From: Flavobacterium sp. RSP15
GTDB lineage: Bacteria; Bacteroidota; Bacteroidia; Flavobacteriales; Flavobacteriaceae
NCBI RefSeq assembly: GCF_003968755.1
Contig: NZ_RYDL01000003.1
Span: 344,479 to 408,478 of the forward strand
DNA: 64,000 nucleotides
Direction: 5' to 3'
Positions 47,694-58,892 of the stretch are shown here, piece after piece. The number at the start of each line of letters is the position of its first letter. Within the stretch, counting starts at the first letter, position 1. Made by a program: the position numbers and the translations under genes. The notes under the pieces were generated by a model. That model did not search any database and was not told where the DNA came from. It saw nothing but the letters and a program-made list of their open reading frames with translations.

Positions 47694-50600
47694 ATGAAAG
47701 TTAAAGAACAAGGCCTTTATTTGCCCGAATTTGAACACGACAATTGCGGAGCAGGATTCATTTGTAATCTAAATGGAATCAAATCAAATGATATCATACA
47801 CAAAGCATTGGATATTCTAATCAAATTAGAACATCGAGGTGCGGTGAGTTCAGATGGCAGAACGGGAGATGGAGCGGGAATATTATTTGATATCCCTCAT
47901 GATTTTTTTAAGAAAGTTTGTGATTTTGAAATCCCCGAGACAAAACAATATGCCGTAGGAATGGTCTTTATGCCCAAAAGTAAAAACCAAGTTGTTTTTT
48001 GTAAAACGACTTTCGAAACTTCGATACGCGATCAAAATTTAGAAATATTAGGATGGAGAGACGTACCGGTTGATGCCACTAATTTAGGCCGAATTGCCGG
48101 TGAGAAAGAACCAACCGTGAAACAAGTGTTTGTGGGTAAAAAAGGCTTAGACCTAACGGAACAACAATTTAATGCTAAATTATTTGCAGCGAGAAAAATT
48201 GCAGAACATGCGATCCAAAATTCAAGGATTTCAGAAAGCCACATGTTCTATTTTTCCAGTTGTTCCACCACCACAATCATCTATAAAGGATTATTGATGC
48301 CGGAAGACATCAGTAGGTATTATACGGATTTATTAGATGACGATTTGGTAACCCGATTAGCTTTGGTTCATCAACGTTTTTCTACCAACACATTCCCATC
48401 TTGGGAATTAGCGCAACCGTTCCGTTACATGTGCCACAATGGTGAGATCAATACACTACGTGGTAATATTAGCCGCATGCGTGCTCGTGAGGAATTGATG
48501 AAAAGTGATGTTTTTGGTGACGATATCAAAAAATTATTTCCAATCATTTTAGAAGGAAAATCAGATTCTGCTTCAATGGATATGGTAATTGAACTGTTAT
48601 TGATGACAGGCCGCTCCTTGCCGGAAGCTATGATGATGGTTGTCCCTGAAGCGTGGGAAAAACACCAGACGATGTCCGCCGATAAAAAAGCTTTTTACGA
48701 ATACAATGCTTGCATCATGGAACCTTGGGATGGCCCAGCCTCTATTCCTTTTACAGATGGTAACGTTATTGGTGCTTTGTTAGATAGAAATGGATTGCGT
48801 CCATCTCGTTATACATTGACTAAAAGTGGTTTCGTAATTATGTCTTCAGAAATTGGTGTTCTTGATATTAAACCCGAAGATGTAGTGCAACATGGTCGTT
48901 TAGAACCCGGAAAAATGTTTCTCGTGGACATGAATGAAGGCCGGATTATAGAAGATGACGAGATCAAAAATGCAATTGTCACAAAACGTCCTTATCAGCA
49001 ATGGCTGGATGAAAATTTAGTACAATTATCTCAAATACCGTATACTCATAATCAAATTCCTGTAGAAAATATTGATTTTGAGACCAGACAAAGACTCTTT
49101 GGATATACACTAGAAGACTTAAAGACCATCATAAATCCTATGGGAATCCAAGGGGCAGAGGCATTAAGTTCTATGGGAAATGATACTCCTTTAGCGGTTT
49201 TGTCAGATCAGCCACAGCTTTTGTACAACTATTTCAAACAGTTATTTGCTCAGGTTACCAATCCACCATTAGATGGGATTCGCGAAGAAATCATAACTGA
49301 TATTAGCCTGGCTATTGGGGGAGATTATAACATATTTGATATTGTTCCAAAACATTGTAAGAAACTAAAAATCCAAAATCCAGTAATCTCAAATGAGGAT
49401 TTAGATAAAGTAAAAAACATTGATCATGCTGATTTCAAATCAGTAACAATTACAACTTTATACGATATCGAAAAAGGAGTAAATGGTTTAGAACGCGCTT
49501 TAGAAAGAGCGGTTCAAGCTACTTTCAAAGCCGTTTCTGAAGGCTGTAATATTGTAATCATTTCGGATAGAGGCGTGAGCGAAAAAATGGCTCCAATCCC
49601 AATGCTATTGGCTTGTTCCTATATTCATCATTCGATGAACATCCTGAAATCTCGTTCTAAGTTTGGAATCATCATTGAATCTGCAGAGCCACGAGAGCCG
49701 CATCATTTTGCCTTATTATTTGGTTATGGTGCTAGTGCAATCAATCCTTATATGGTAAATGAAATCATTCATAACCAAGTTAACCAAGGTTTTATTACTG
49801 GTATTAATGCAGATTATGCCATTAAAAACTATAATAAAGCGATTGCAAAAGGGATCCTAAAAATCATGAATAAAATTGGTATCTCTACGCTACATTCGTA
49901 CAGAGCAGCACAGATATTTGAAATTTTGGGATTAAATAAAACATTCACTTCTAAATATTTTCCCTACACTCCTTCCAGAATTGAAGGAATTGGTCTAATG
50001 GAAATCGAAAAAGAAATCAAAAAAAGATACCAGAAGGCTTTTCCAAATTCGAAAGTGAGTAATTTACTGCCTCTGGAAATTGGCGGAATTTATAGATGGA
50101 GAAGATCAGGAGAAAAACACATGTTTAATCCAACAACGATTTCTAAATTACAACAAGCGGTACGTTTAAATAGTCCTGAAAGTTATAAGGAATACTCTGA
50201 TATGGTCAATGACCAAGGTGAAAATCTAATGACAATTAGAGGTTTGTTTGAGTTCAATAATCTGGATCCTATTTCAATTGATGAAGTCGAACCTTGGACC
50301 GAAATTGTAAAAAAATTCAAAACTGGAGCCATGTCCTATGGTTCAATCAGTCAGGAAGCCCATGAAAATCTAGCAATTGCTATGAATAGAATTGGTGGAA
50401 AAAGCAACTCTGGAGAAGGTGGAGAAGATCCAAAACGATTCCAAAAAGACTTAAATGGAGATTCTAGAAATAGTGCTATCAAGCAAGTCGCTTCCGGAAG
50501 ATTTGGAGTTTCTATTAATTATCTGACCAATGCCAAAGAGATTCAAATAAAAATGGCTCAAGGTGCAAAACCCGGAGAAGGTGGACAATTACCCGGCGAA

Positions 50601-52211
50601 AAAGTAGTGCCTTGGATTGCCGAAGTACGAAATTCTACGCCTTATGTTGGATTAATTTCACCGCCGCCACACCACGATATTTATTCTATTGAAGATTTAT
50701 CCCAATTAATTTTTGATCTAAAAAATGCCAATCGTGAAGCTAGAATTAATGTAAAATTAGTTTCAGAAGTGGGCGTTGGAACGATCGCTGCCGGTGTTGC
50801 CAAAGCAAAAGCCGATGTGATTTTGATTTCAGGATATGATGGAGGAACTGGAGCTGCACCATTAACTTCACTACAACACACCGGTATTCCATGGGAACTT
50901 GGCCTTGCCGAAGCGCAACAGACTTTAATCTTGAATGATTTAAGAAGCCGTGTCGTATTAGAATGTGACGGACAATTGAAAACAGGACGTGATGTAGCTA
51001 TTGCAGCTTTACTTGGAGCTGAAGAATTTGGATTTGCGACTGCTCCTTTAGTCGCATCCGGTTGTATTATGATGAGAGCCTGTCACTTGAACACCTGCCC
51101 CGTAGGTATTGCGACACAAGATCCAGAACTGAGAAAAAATTTCAAAGGAACACCGGAACATATTATTAACTTTATGTATTTTATTGCTGAGGAGTTAAGA
51201 GAAATCATGGCACAACTCGGATATAGAACCTTAAAAGAAATGGTGGGACAATCTCAAAAATTAAATGTCAATAAAGCCATCAAGCATTATAAAGCCAGCG
51301 GATTAGATTTATCGGCTATTTTGTATAAACCTGAAAAAGCAAAAGAGGTTCCAAACCACAATACTACAACACAAGATCACGCACTAGAACACGTGCTTGA
51401 CTTTGACATCATAAAAGCCGCTATTCCATCCATTTACAGGAAAGAGAAAACGAGAGTTACATTTGATATTAAAAATACAGATCGTTCCGTTGGAGCTATA
51501 TTGAGTAATGAAATTTCAAAAATATATGGTGCACAAGGATTACCAGATGATACCATATTGGTAGATTTCACAGGTTCAGCAGGTCAAAGTTTTGGTGCTT
51601 TTGCAACTAATGGCTTGTCCTTTAAAATACATGGAAACTGTAATGATTATTTGGGGAAAGGACTTTCCGGAGGTAAATTAATTATTAAAGTCCCACCCGC
51701 TGCCACATTCAAGCCAGAGGAGAATATTATCATTGGTAATGTGGCGCTCTATGGAGCAATCACCGGCGAAGCCTATATCAACGGAATGGCTGGAGAACGT
51801 TTTTGCGTGAGAAACTCGGGAGCAACAGCTGTTGTGGAAGGAATTGGAGATCATGGATGTGAGTATATGACAGGTGGAACAGTGGTGATCCTTGGCAAAA
51901 CAGGACGAAATTTTGCAGCTGGAATGAGCGGTGGTATTGCGTATGTTTTTGATCCAAATAAAAAATTCGATGCTACTCTTTGTAATATGGAAATGGTCGC
52001 TTTTGAAACATTAGAAGATGATGACATTACTAAACTGAGACGTTTAATAAAAAATCATTCATTGTACACCAATAGTCCACTTGCAAAAAGAATTTTAGAA
52101 GATTGGGAAAACCAACGCAACCATTTTATCAAAGTGATGCCTACTGATTACAAAAAGGCATTAGAAAGATTAGCCGAAGAAAAAAAAATTGAAGAACTAC
52201 TAGCAGTATAG
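47694..52211 (+). CDS. gltB: glutamate synthase, large subunit
   Basis: GltB makes two glutamates from glutamine and 2-oxoglutarate. It has 1505 residues, full length. After a 17-residue propeptide the nucleophile is Cys18 (DNCGAGF), which becomes the N-terminus of the glutaminase domain (18-about 430). The central domain, the FMN-binding synthase barrel ([38 protein letters not shown]), the 3Fe-4S cysteines in [18 protein letters not shown] and the C-terminal beta-helix ([11 protein letters not shown]) follow in order. It is translated just before gltD (2-bp gap). Confidence 0.99.
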   Translation: MKVKEQGLYLPEFEHDNCGAGFICNLNGIKSNDIIHKALDILIKLEHRGAVSSDGRTGDGAGILFDIPHDFFKKVCDFEIPETKQYAVGMVFMPKSKNQVVFCKTTFETSIRDQNLEILGWRDVPVDATNLGRIAGEKEPTVKQVFVGKKGLDLTEQQFNAKLFAARKIAEHAIQNSRISESHMFYFSSCSTTTIIYKGLLMPEDISRYYTDLLDDDLVTRLALVHQRFSTNTFPSWELAQPFRYMCHNGEINTLRGNISRMRAREELMKSDVFGDDIKKLFPIILEGKSDSASMDMVIELLLMTGRSLPEAMMMVVPEAWEKHQTMSADKKAFYEYNACIMEPWDGPASIPFTDGNVIGALLDRNGLRPSRYTLTKSGFVIMSSEIGVLDIKPEDVVQHGRLEPGKMFLVDMNEGRIIEDDEIKNAIVTKRPYQQWLDENLVQLSQIPYTHNQIPVENIDFETRQRLFGYTLEDLKTIINPMGIQGAEALSSMGNDTPLAVLSDQPQLLYNYFKQLFAQVTNPPLDGIREEIITDISLAIGGDYNIFDIVPKHCKKLKIQNPVISNEDLDKVKNIDHADFKSVTITTLYDIEKGVNGLERALERAVQATFKAVSEGCNIVIISDRGVSEKMAPIPMLLACSYIHHSMNILKSRSKFGIIIESAEPREPHHFALLFGYGASAINPYMVNEIIHNQVNQGFITGINADYAIKNYNKAIAKGILKIMNKIGISTLHSYRAAQIFEILGLNKTFTSKYFPYTPSRIEGIGLMEIEKEIKKRYQKAFPNSKVSNLLPLEIGGIYRWRRSGEKHMFNPTTISKLQQAVRLNSPESYKEYSDMVNDQGENLMTIRGLFEFNNLDPISIDEVEPWTEIVKKFKTGAMSYGSISQEAHENLAIAMNRIGGKSNSGEGGEDPKRFQKDLNGDSRNSAIKQVASGRFGVSINYLTNAKEIQIKMAQGAKPGEGGQLPGEKVVPWIAEVRNSTPYVGLISPPPHHDIYSIEDLSQLIFDLKNANREARINVKLVSEVGVGTIAAGVAKAKADVILISGYDGGTGAAPLTSLQHTGIPWELGLAEAQQTLILNDLRSRVVLECDGQLKTGRDVAIAALLGAEEFGFATAPLVASGCIMMRACHLNTCPVGIATQDPELRKNFKGTPEHIINFMYFIAEELREIMAQLGYRTLKEMVGQSQKLNVNKAIKHYKASGLDLSAILYKPEKAKEVPNHNTTTQDHALEHVLDFDIIKAAIPSIYRKEKTRVTFDIKNTDRSVGAILSNEISKIYGAQGLPDDTILVDFTGSAGQSFGAFATNGLSFKIHGNCNDYLGKGLSGGKLIIKVPPAATFKPEENIIIGNVALYGAITGEAYINGMAGERFCVRNSGATAVVEGIGDHGCEYMTGGTVVILGKTGRNFAAGMSGGIAYVFDPNKKFDATLCNMEMVAFETLEDDDITKLRRLIKNHSLYTNSPLAKRILEDWENQRNHFIKVMPTDYKKALERLAEEKKIEELLAV

Positions 52212-52213
52212 TT

Positions 52214-53668
52214 ATGGGAAAGATAGGAGGATTTAAAGAATATAATAGAACAGATGAAAGCACTGTACTAGTTGAAGAGCGTGTATCAAATTACAATGAG
52301 TTTACAATTCAGTTAGAAAAAGATAAAATTAAAGAACAAGGATCCAGGTGCATGGATTGTGGGATTCCTTTTTGCCACAGCGCCTGTCCGTTGGGAAATT
52401 TAATTCCTGATTTTAACGATATGGTGCATCAGGAAGAATGGGAAGGTGCCTTGAAAATATTACAATCAACCAATAATTTTCCGGAATTTACGGGTCGTTT
52501 ATGCCCCGCTCCATGTGAAAAGTCATGTGTTTTAGGAATTATAAGTGAGCCAGTAGCAATTGAAAATATTGAAAAAAATATTATCGAAAGAGGTTTTGCT
52601 GAAGGTTGGATCAAACCACAACCTCCAGAAGTTAGAACAGGAAAAACAGTCGCCGTTATTGGCTCCGGTCCTGCTGGATTAGCAGCAGCACAACAGTTAA
52701 ATCGTGCAGGACACACCGTTACCGTTTTTGAAAGAGACAACGCCATCGGTGGATTACTACGTTACGGAATTCCAAATTTCAAATTAGAAAAAGGAATTAT
52801 CGACAGACGGGTTACTGTTTTAGAAGCTGAAGGAATCACTTTTAAAACGAATATAAATGTTGGCGTAAACTATAGTGTTGAAGAATTGAACGCTTTTGAT
52901 TCAATCGTATTATGCGGTGGCGCCACAGAAAGAAGAAGTTTGCCTACCAAAGGAATAGAAAGTCAAGGAGTGGTGCAGGCAATGACTTTCTTGACACAAC
53001 AAACTAAATCACTATATGGTGAAGTAATTCCAGGTCAAATAATGGCTACCGGTAAGGATGTGATCGTTATAGGTGGCGGAGATACTGGTTCTGATTGTGT
53101 GGGAACATCAAACAGACACGGAGCTAAATCAGTGACTAATTTTGAGATTTTACCTAAACCACCCGTTGGAAGAAGTGAAACTACCCCTTGGCCGTTTTGG
53201 CCATTGCAATTAAAAACGTCCTCTTCTCATGAAGAAGGGTGTAATAGAAACTGGTTGATCAATACCAAAGAATTCATTTCTAATGAAAGCGGCCAACTCG
53301 TAGGTTTAAAAACCGTTGAAGTGGCTTGGAAAATGACAGCGGGACAAAGACCTGAATTGATAGAAAAAGAAGGATCAGAAAAAATTTGGCCATGTGATTT
53401 AGCTTTATTGGCACTGGGATTTACGGGTCCTGAAAAAACATTAAGTGATCAATTAGGATTAGAAACTGACATCCGAAGCAATTATAAAGCAACCAATTAT
53501 CAAACAAATATTCCTCATATATTTACTGCAGGTGACATGCGAAGAGGACAATCTTTAATTGTATGGGCAATATCTGAAGGTCGAGAAGCAGCCAGAGAAG
53601 TTGATAAATACTTGATGGGGTATACCAATTTGCCTACCAAAGGAAATGGCGATTTACCAAGCTTATAA
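52214..53668 (+). CDS. gltD: glutamate synthase, small subunit
   Basis: GltD carries electrons from NADPH through FAD and iron-sulfur clusters to GltB. It has 484 residues. N-terminal cluster cysteines are in CMDCGIPFCHSACPLGN and CPAPCEKSC. The FAD-binding motif is VAVIGSGPAGLAAAQQL and the NADPH motif VIVIGGGDTGSDCVG. The end has FTAGDMRRGQSLIVWAISEGR, conserved in the family. It is in an operon with gltB and ends at a terminator. Confidence 0.98.
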   Translation: MGKIGGFKEYNRTDESTVLVEERVSNYNEFTIQLEKDKIKEQGSRCMDCGIPFCHSACPLGNLIPDFNDMVHQEEWEGALKILQSTNNFPEFTGRLCPAPCEKSCVLGIISEPVAIENIEKNIIERGFAEGWIKPQPPEVRTGKTVAVIGSGPAGLAAAQQLNRAGHTVTVFERDNAIGGLLRYGIPNFKLEKGIIDRRVTVLEAEGITFKTNINVGVNYSVEELNAFDSIVLCGGATERRSLPTKGIESQGVVQAMTFLTQQTKSLYGEVIPGQIMATGKDVIVIGGGDTGSDCVGTSNRHGAKSVTNFEILPKPPVGRSETTPWPFWPLQLKTSSSHEEGCNRNWLINTKEFISNESGQLVGLKTVEVAWKMTAGQRPELIEKEGSEKIWPCDLALLALGFTGPEKTLSDQLGLETDIRSNYKATNYQTNIPHIFTAGDMRRGQSLIVWAISEGREAAREVDKYLMGYTNLPTKGNGDLPSL

Positions 53669-53684
53669 TTCTTGCAATCATTTT

Positions 53685-53725
53685 ATAACCCTTGATAGAA
53701 AAATTTGTCAAGGGTTATTTTTTTT
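53685..53725 (+). terminator. intrinsic terminator after gltD
   Basis: ATAACCCTTGA pairs with TCAAGGGTTAT and is followed by T8. Confidence 0.9.
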
Positions 53726-53813
53726 AAAATCAACAATTAATGTTCAATTTATAACTTTTTGTTATAATTTGTTTGAATTCATTCATTAGCTTGTGGGACT
53801 AAATAAAGAGTAA

Positions 53814-53821
53814 TAAATTTG
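53814..53821 (+). promoter_or_regulatory. -7 promoter element of lysA
   Basis: TAAATTTG matches TAnnTTTG, 16 nt before the ATG. A TTG lies 20 bp upstream of it (53791-53793), slightly wider than the usual spacing. Confidence 0.6.
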
Positions 53822-53837
53822 CTGAAAATTAATAACC

Positions 53838-55055
53838 ATGCAATCAAAAGACTTACTTCAATTAGCAGAACAATTTGGCAGTCCAATATACGTTTATGAT
53901 GCCGAAAAAATACAATCTCAGTACAATAGATTAACTAAAGCATTTTCTAAAGTAGACAAGTTACGCATCAATTATGCCATGAAAGCATTGTCAAATGTTG
54001 CAATACTCCAGTTATTAAAGGATATGGGAGCTGGTCTAGATACCGTTTCTATTCAAGAAGTCCTATTAGGCCTTCATGCCGGTTATGCACCCGAAAAAAT
54101 ATTTTATACTCCAAACGGAGTTTCTCTCGAAGAAATTGAAGAAGTAAACGCGATGGGAGTTCAAATAAATATTGATAATTTATCAATATTAGAACAATTT
54201 GGGACTAAACATCCTAACGTACCTGTTTGTATTCGAATCAATCCACACGTAATGGCTGGTGGAAATACAAATATTTCTGTAGGACATATCGATAGTAAAT
54301 TTGGAATCTCGATTCATCAATTGCCACACCTTGTTCGTATTGTAGAAAACACCAAAATGAATATTGTTGGCATTCACATGCACACTGGTTCTGATATTTT
54401 AGACATCGAAGTCTTTTTATATGCTGCCGAAATATTATTTGATGCGGCTAAAAACTTCAAAAATCTTGAATTCCTAGACTTTGGAAGTGGATTTAAAGTG
54501 CCATATAAAAAAGACGATATCGAAACGGACATCGAAGAATTAGGCAGAAAATTATCCAAAAGATTCAATGCGTTTTGTACTGAATATGGAAAAGAATTAA
54601 CCTTGATATTTGAGCCCGGCAAATTTTTAGTAAGCGAGGCTGGCTTCTTTTTAGCTAAAGTTAATGTAGTGAAACAAACCACTTCGACTGTTTTTGCTGG
54701 AATAGACAGTGGTTTTAATCACCTTATCAGACCAATGTTGTACGGATCGCAACATCATATCGAAAACATCTCTAACCCCAAAGGAAAAGAACGTTTTTAC
54801 TCCGTAGTAGGATACATTTGTGAAACGGATACTTTTGCAAACAACAGAAGGATTTCAGAAATCAAAGAAGGGGATATTTTATGTTTTAGAAACGCCGGAG
54901 CCTACTGCTTCTCAATGGCATCAAATTACAACTCCAGATACAAGCCTGCAGAGGTTTTATGGCTAAATGGAGAAGGCCATTTAATCCGTGCCCGCGAAAG
55001 TTTTGAAGATTTACTTAAAAACCAGATTCCGTTACCCATAGCAGCGACAGTCTAA
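53838..55055 (+). CDS. lysA: diaminopimelate decarboxylase
   Basis: LysA decarboxylates meso-diaminopimelate to lysine, the last step of lysine synthesis. It is a fold-type III PLP enzyme of 405 residues. The PLP lysine is Lys49 in INYAMKALSN, preceded by the PIYVYDAEKI opening. HMHTGSDI, FEPGKFLV and the C-terminal RNAGAYCFSMASNYNSR are family signatures. It is monocistronic between its own promoter and terminator. Confidence 0.97.
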   Translation: MQSKDLLQLAEQFGSPIYVYDAEKIQSQYNRLTKAFSKVDKLRINYAMKALSNVAILQLLKDMGAGLDTVSIQEVLLGLHAGYAPEKIFYTPNGVSLEEIEEVNAMGVQINIDNLSILEQFGTKHPNVPVCIRINPHVMAGGNTNISVGHIDSKFGISIHQLPHLVRIVENTKMNIVGIHMHTGSDILDIEVFLYAAEILFDAAKNFKNLEFLDFGSGFKVPYKKDDIETDIEELGRKLSKRFNAFCTEYGKELTLIFEPGKFLVSEAGFFLAKVNVVKQTTSTVFAGIDSGFNHLIRPMLYGSQHHIENISNPKGKERFYSVVGYICETDTFANNRRISEIKEGDILCFRNAGAYCFSMASNYNSRYKPAEVLWLNGEGHLIRARESFEDLLKNQIPLPIAATV

Positions 55056-55061
55056 AATAGG

Positions 55062-55096
55062 AATCCCATTTGTCCATGCAAATGGGATTTTTTTAT
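55062..55096 (+). terminator. intrinsic terminator after lysA
   Basis: AATCCCATTTG pairs with CAAATGGGATT around a 6-nt loop, with T7 after it. Confidence 0.9.
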
Positions 55097-55209
55097 TATT
55101 AAACCCATAGCAATTTGAAACCTGTTTCATTCCAAAAAAATAATCAATCCTTAACATACTGCGTGAAGTAGTTTCTTTACATTTGGAATTCTTACAAAAA
55201 AAAGAAACA

Positions 55210-56619
55210 ATGAATAGACGAAAATTTTTCAAGAATGGCTCTTTATTTGCAATTGGCGCAACTGTACTAAATCCTTTTGAAGGCAATGCACAAGATTTTG
55301 ATACTTTAAACAAAAATAAAAAAGCCAAAAACATCATTGTGATTATTAGCGACGGAATGAGCATCGGAACCCTAAATATGGCTGATCTGTACCTGAATAG
55401 AAAAACGGGAAAGGGAAGCAATTGGATTCAATTGTACAAAGACAATAAAGTAACTCGCGCATTAATGGATATGGCTTCTGCCTCTTCCATCGTTACAGAT
55501 TCTGCTGCTGCAAGTTCTTCATGGGGAAGCGGTTTCCGAGTCAAAAATGGCTCGTTAAATGTTGGAATAAATGGAGAAGAATACCTCCCAATATGGCAAA
55601 AATTTAAAAAAGCAGGAAAAATGGCTGGTTGTGTAACTACAGTACCTATCACACATGCCACACCAGCTGGTTTTTGTATTGCCTCAAAAAGCAGAAACAG
55701 CCAGGAAAGTATTGCTGAAATGTATCTTGACTTGAAATTTGATGTCATGATGGGTGGCGGAAATAATTATTTTTCATCCGAAAGCCGTAAAGACAAACGC
55801 GATATGTACCAAGAATTTTCTAACAACGGATTTTCGGTAGTTAAAAATAAAAGTGAAATGCTGGCTAGCGACAACAGTAAACCAATACTTGGCCTATTTC
55901 ATAATGATGGCCTTCCTTACTCAAAAGATAGAGAAAGTAGCAAGGAATTATCGGGTTCCATTCCTACTTTAGCTGAAATGACGGAACGTGCAATTGATAA
56001 AATGAAAGACCACCCCAATGGTTTTGTGCTTCAAGTCGAAGCTGGAAAAGTAGATTGGGCCGCACATGGAAATGACATCACGGGATTACTTTATGATCAA
56101 GTTGCCCATGACGATGCGGTGAAAGTAGCAATTGATTTTGCAGAAAAAGACACAAATACTCTAGTCATCATTACTACAGATCATGGAAATGCTAATCCTG
56201 GAATTATTTATGGAATAGATGCAGACAATAATTTTGATAGTATCCAAAAGTACAAACAAACAAACGATTGGATTTTAAATGGAATTGGTCAGGAAACTAC
56301 CGTATCACAAGTGATAGAAAGAATTGAATATGCAAATACAACTATTCTAAAAGAAAATGAAGCTAAGGAAATTTTAAATTTTTATTCGAATATTAAACTG
56401 GAAGAAGGCCTATATAATCCTAAACATCTACCGTTCAAAGTGCTGGCAGAAATTCAAAAGAAACACAATTCAGTAGGTTGGATTAGTATGGATCATTCCG
56501 CTGATTATACTGAATTAGCCCTATATGGTCCTGGAGGCCATTTACTAAAACCATTTATAAAAAACACTGACTTGCATCATCTAATGCTAGAAGCTGCTGA
56601 AATAGAAAATAAATTTTAG
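55210..56619 (+). CDS. alkaline phosphatase, PhoA-like, Tat-exported
   Basis: I start at the ATG at 55210 (469 aa) because it yields MNRRKFFKNG, a twin-arginine signal peptide ending near GNAQ. This fits export of a folded metalloenzyme. The phosphatase core shows the metal aspartate in IISDGMS (Asp48), nucleophile Ser98 in VTDSAAA, and metal histidines in VDWAAHGND, TTDHGN and WISMDHSADY. It hydrolyses phosphomonoesters in the periplasm. It faces a PafA-type phosphatase convergently across one terminator. No Pho box is recognised upstream. Confidence 0.9.
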   Translation: MNRRKFFKNGSLFAIGATVLNPFEGNAQDFDTLNKNKKAKNIIVIISDGMSIGTLNMADLYLNRKTGKGSNWIQLYKDNKVTRALMDMASASSIVTDSAAASSSWGSGFRVKNGSLNVGINGEEYLPIWQKFKKAGKMAGCVTTVPITHATPAGFCIASKSRNSQESIAEMYLDLKFDVMMGGGNNYFSSESRKDKRDMYQEFSNNGFSVVKNKSEMLASDNSKPILGLFHNDGLPYSKDRESSKELSGSIPTLAEMTERAIDKMKDHPNGFVLQVEAGKVDWAAHGNDITGLLYDQVAHDDAVKVAIDFAEKDTNTLVIITTDHGNANPGIIYGIDADNNFDSIQKYKQTNDWILNGIGQETTVSQVIERIEYANTTILKENEAKEILNFYSNIKLEEGLYNPKHLPFKVLAEIQKKHNSVGWISMDHSADYTELALYGPGGHLLKPFIKNTDLHHLMLEAAEIENKF

Positions 56620-56653
56620 CATAAACAAGACTCTGAAAATCCAAGTAAAATAA

Positions 56654-56688
56654 AAAACGCCCGTCTTTATCGTAAAGACGGGCGTTTT
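56654..56688. terminator. strong bidirectional terminator between the two phosphatases
   Basis: A 16-bp perfect stem, AAAACGCCCGTCTTTA / TAAAGACGGGCGTTTT, encloses TCG. It serves both converging genes. Confidence 0.95.
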
Positions 56689-56709
56689 ATTATTAAACTC
56701 AACTTAGGT

Positions 56710-58329
56710 TTATTTATCGTCATCTAAAAGTGTGTCTAACACTTCAGATTCCGTACCATTTGGAAAAGGAATTTTTAGCATTTGTGAAAGTGTAGGAGCA
56801 ATTTGCGTAATGTACTTTTTAGCATGCAACTCTCCTTTAGGAACTTTCCAACCATAAAAAAGCAACGGTACATGAGTATCATAGCTATTAAGTGTTCCGT
56901 GCGTAGTTCCGGTAGCTTGATACTGCATATAACCCGCCTTATCTAACACCACAATTTCACCATTTTGTCTCGGATCATATCCCTTAGAAATAAAACTCAA
57001 AAAATAATCATCTCCGGAAGAAGCTAAAATTTCTTCCTCAGTATACACTCTTTTAACTTGCTCCTGTGTCATCAAAAACGTTTTAAAACTTTGTTTTACA
57101 ACATTCATATCCAATCCTTTATTCTTAATAATTTCTGTATTAAAAAACAGATTAAAATTAGAATAATCCAAAACTAAATCAGCACCGAAACTTTCGTTAG
57201 AAAACTTTTTCAATGCTGCAACAATATCTTTAGAAGGTATATTTTTTACATTGTATTTATTATCTTTTAAATAATTTGGATTTTCGGCGCCTGCATGATC
57301 AGCAGTCAAAAAAAGCAAATAATTATCTTTTCCAACCGTTTTATCTAAGTAGGTTAAAAACTGAGCAATAGTCTCATCTAAACGTAAATAAGTATCTTGC
57401 AACTCCATAGAACGAGGCCCAAAAGTGTGACCAACATAATCAGTAGAAGAGAAACTAACAGTCAAAAAATCTGTTATATCATCTTTTCCGAGGGATTCAT
57501 TTTCTATAGCTTTCATCGCCAAGTCAGCTAAAATATCATTGCCAAAAGGAGTAGAACGTAAAATATCAGCCCCTTTTTCTTTATAAATTTCTTTCAAATC
57601 ATAAGGAAAAACAGGTCTTTTAGTTTTATCCAATTTTCCTTCATATGGATTATCATCTGCAAGACTTTCATTATAAGTAGCAACCGGCTTAAATAAATCC
57701 CAGCCTCTATTGATATAATTCATGTATCGTTTTTCTTCATTGAATTCTGTAACCCAATCCGGTAATGCTAAACCATAAAAAGTACTTGAAATAAAGGCTC
57801 CTGTTTTACTGTACCAAAAAGCCCAATTGGCAAAGTGACCTGCTGGTAAAATGGCACCACGATCTTTGATACTCAACCCGATTACTTTGCCTTCAAAATT
57901 TGTTGCCATTCGTAACTCATCAGTGATGGTAGTGCTTAAAAGGTTTTTTGGAGACATAGCCCCCTCATTTTCTAAACCATCCCCAACTGTTTTCACAGAG
58001 GCATCGTCAGTGCAATACAAATCCTTTCCTGTCGCTTTATTAAACCAATCATTCCCTACAATGCCATGAGTAGATGGTGTAGCTCCAGTAAAAATACTGG
58101 CATGACCAGGGGCAGTATAGGTGGGTACAAAATTATAATGCATGTTATGAAATGTGTACCCCTTATCCATTAATCTTTTGAATCCATTTGATGAAAAATC
58201 ATCTGAAAAACGATATAAATATTCCATTTTCATTTGATCCACAACGATACCAACTACTAATTTGGGTCTTTGCTGCGCTTGCAAATTTGACATAAGAATA
58301 AAGACACAAAACAAAAATATTTTTTTCAT
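56710..58329 (-). CDS. pafA: PafA-type alkaline phosphatase
   Basis: I start at the ATG at 58329 (539 aa), giving a signal peptide MKKIFLFCVF to LQAQ. PafA enzymes of Bacteroidota are constitutive, calcium-activated phosphomonoesterases. The PafA set of active-site residues is present: metal Asp31 (VVDQ), nucleophile Thr72 in PTYTAPGHAS, the Asn in GNDWF, the Lys-x-Arg pair in IKDRGAI, and metal ligands in SSTDYVGHTFGP and TADHAGAE. Thr instead of Ser as nucleophile and the KxR pair separate it from PhoA. The protein is probably periplasmic or outer-membrane associated. Confidence 0.92.
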   Translation of the reverse strand: MKKIFLFCVFILMSNLQAQQRPKLVVGIVVDQMKMEYLYRFSDDFSSNGFKRLMDKGYTFHNMHYNFVPTYTAPGHASIFTGATPSTHGIVGNDWFNKATGKDLYCTDDASVKTVGDGLENEGAMSPKNLLSTTITDELRMATNFEGKVIGLSIKDRGAILPAGHFANWAFWYSKTGAFISSTFYGLALPDWVTEFNEEKRYMNYINRGWDLFKPVATYNESLADDNPYEGKLDKTKRPVFPYDLKEIYKEKGADILRSTPFGNDILADLAMKAIENESLGKDDITDFLTVSFSSTDYVGHTFGPRSMELQDTYLRLDETIAQFLTYLDKTVGKDNYLLFLTADHAGAENPNYLKDNKYNVKNIPSKDIVAALKKFSNESFGADLVLDYSNFNLFFNTEIIKNKGLDMNVVKQSFKTFLMTQEQVKRVYTEEEILASSGDDYFLSFISKGYDPRQNGEIVVLDKAGYMQYQATGTTHGTLNSYDTHVPLLFYGWKVPKGELHAKKYITQIAPTLSQMLKIPFPNGTESEVLDTLLDDDK

Positions 58330-58485
58330 AATAAAAATTTTAATTTTACAAAAGTACATTTTTGATTTCGAAAAAACTTAACTAAGGAAAATCTACATAT
58401 AAATTTAACGGTAACATAACCATTACAATCCTAGTAGCATGAAAACAAGTCGAAAAAATTCTCAAACTATTAAATAATAATTTAA

Positions 58486-58719
58486 TTATATGTTGTCGTA
58501 GAACCAGACAAGAAAAAGTCGGCAAAGATATTTCCTCAGGTAAATAGAACAATCAGTAATGCTAAAAAAGTACTTTTAGGCATTCATCATAATTGTGCAA
58601 ACCAGCAATATGTACAAAATTATCTTGATAAGTTCTGTTATAAATTTAATAGAGGCTATTTTGGAAACAAACTATCGGATACACTCTTGATTGCTGCTTT
58701 AGAAACAATTTGGTATTAG
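58486..58719 (+). pseudogene. C-terminal relic of an IS1595-type transposase
   Basis: The open stretch reads VVVEPDKKKSAKIFPQ, then VNRTISNAKKVLLGIHHN, then YVQNYLDKFCYKFNRGYFG and ends DTLLIAALETIWY. The NYLDEFCYKFNRRYFG-like block is a hallmark of the IS1595/ISXO2 transposase C-terminus. The N-terminal two thirds, including most of the catalytic residues, are missing and no start is present. No terminal repeats were seen. This is an old, deleted insertion. Confidence 0.82.
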
Positions 58720-58865
58720 TTACGGATAGTCATATAAACTATTATCAGTTCAACTTCATTTCTAATATCTTCAGGAATTTGAACACATTGAAAATATATT
58801 TTCATTTCTTTTTCAGTTTGTAATTCAAAAACATCGCCTACTTCTATTATATTGCTTTCAAAATT
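58716..58865 (-). pseudogene. short orphan coding fragment
   Basis: The minus strand carries 49 open codons with protein-like composition: NIIEVGDVFELQTEKEM, then IYFQCVQIPEDIRNEVELII, ending MTIRN. Its stop overlaps the stop of the transposase relic. There is no plausible start codon at the beginning. It may be the tail of a gene lost when the IS element inserted. The family is not recognised. Confidence 0.35.
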
Positions 58866-58892
58866 TCAATAAAAAAAGTCTTTCTACACTAT

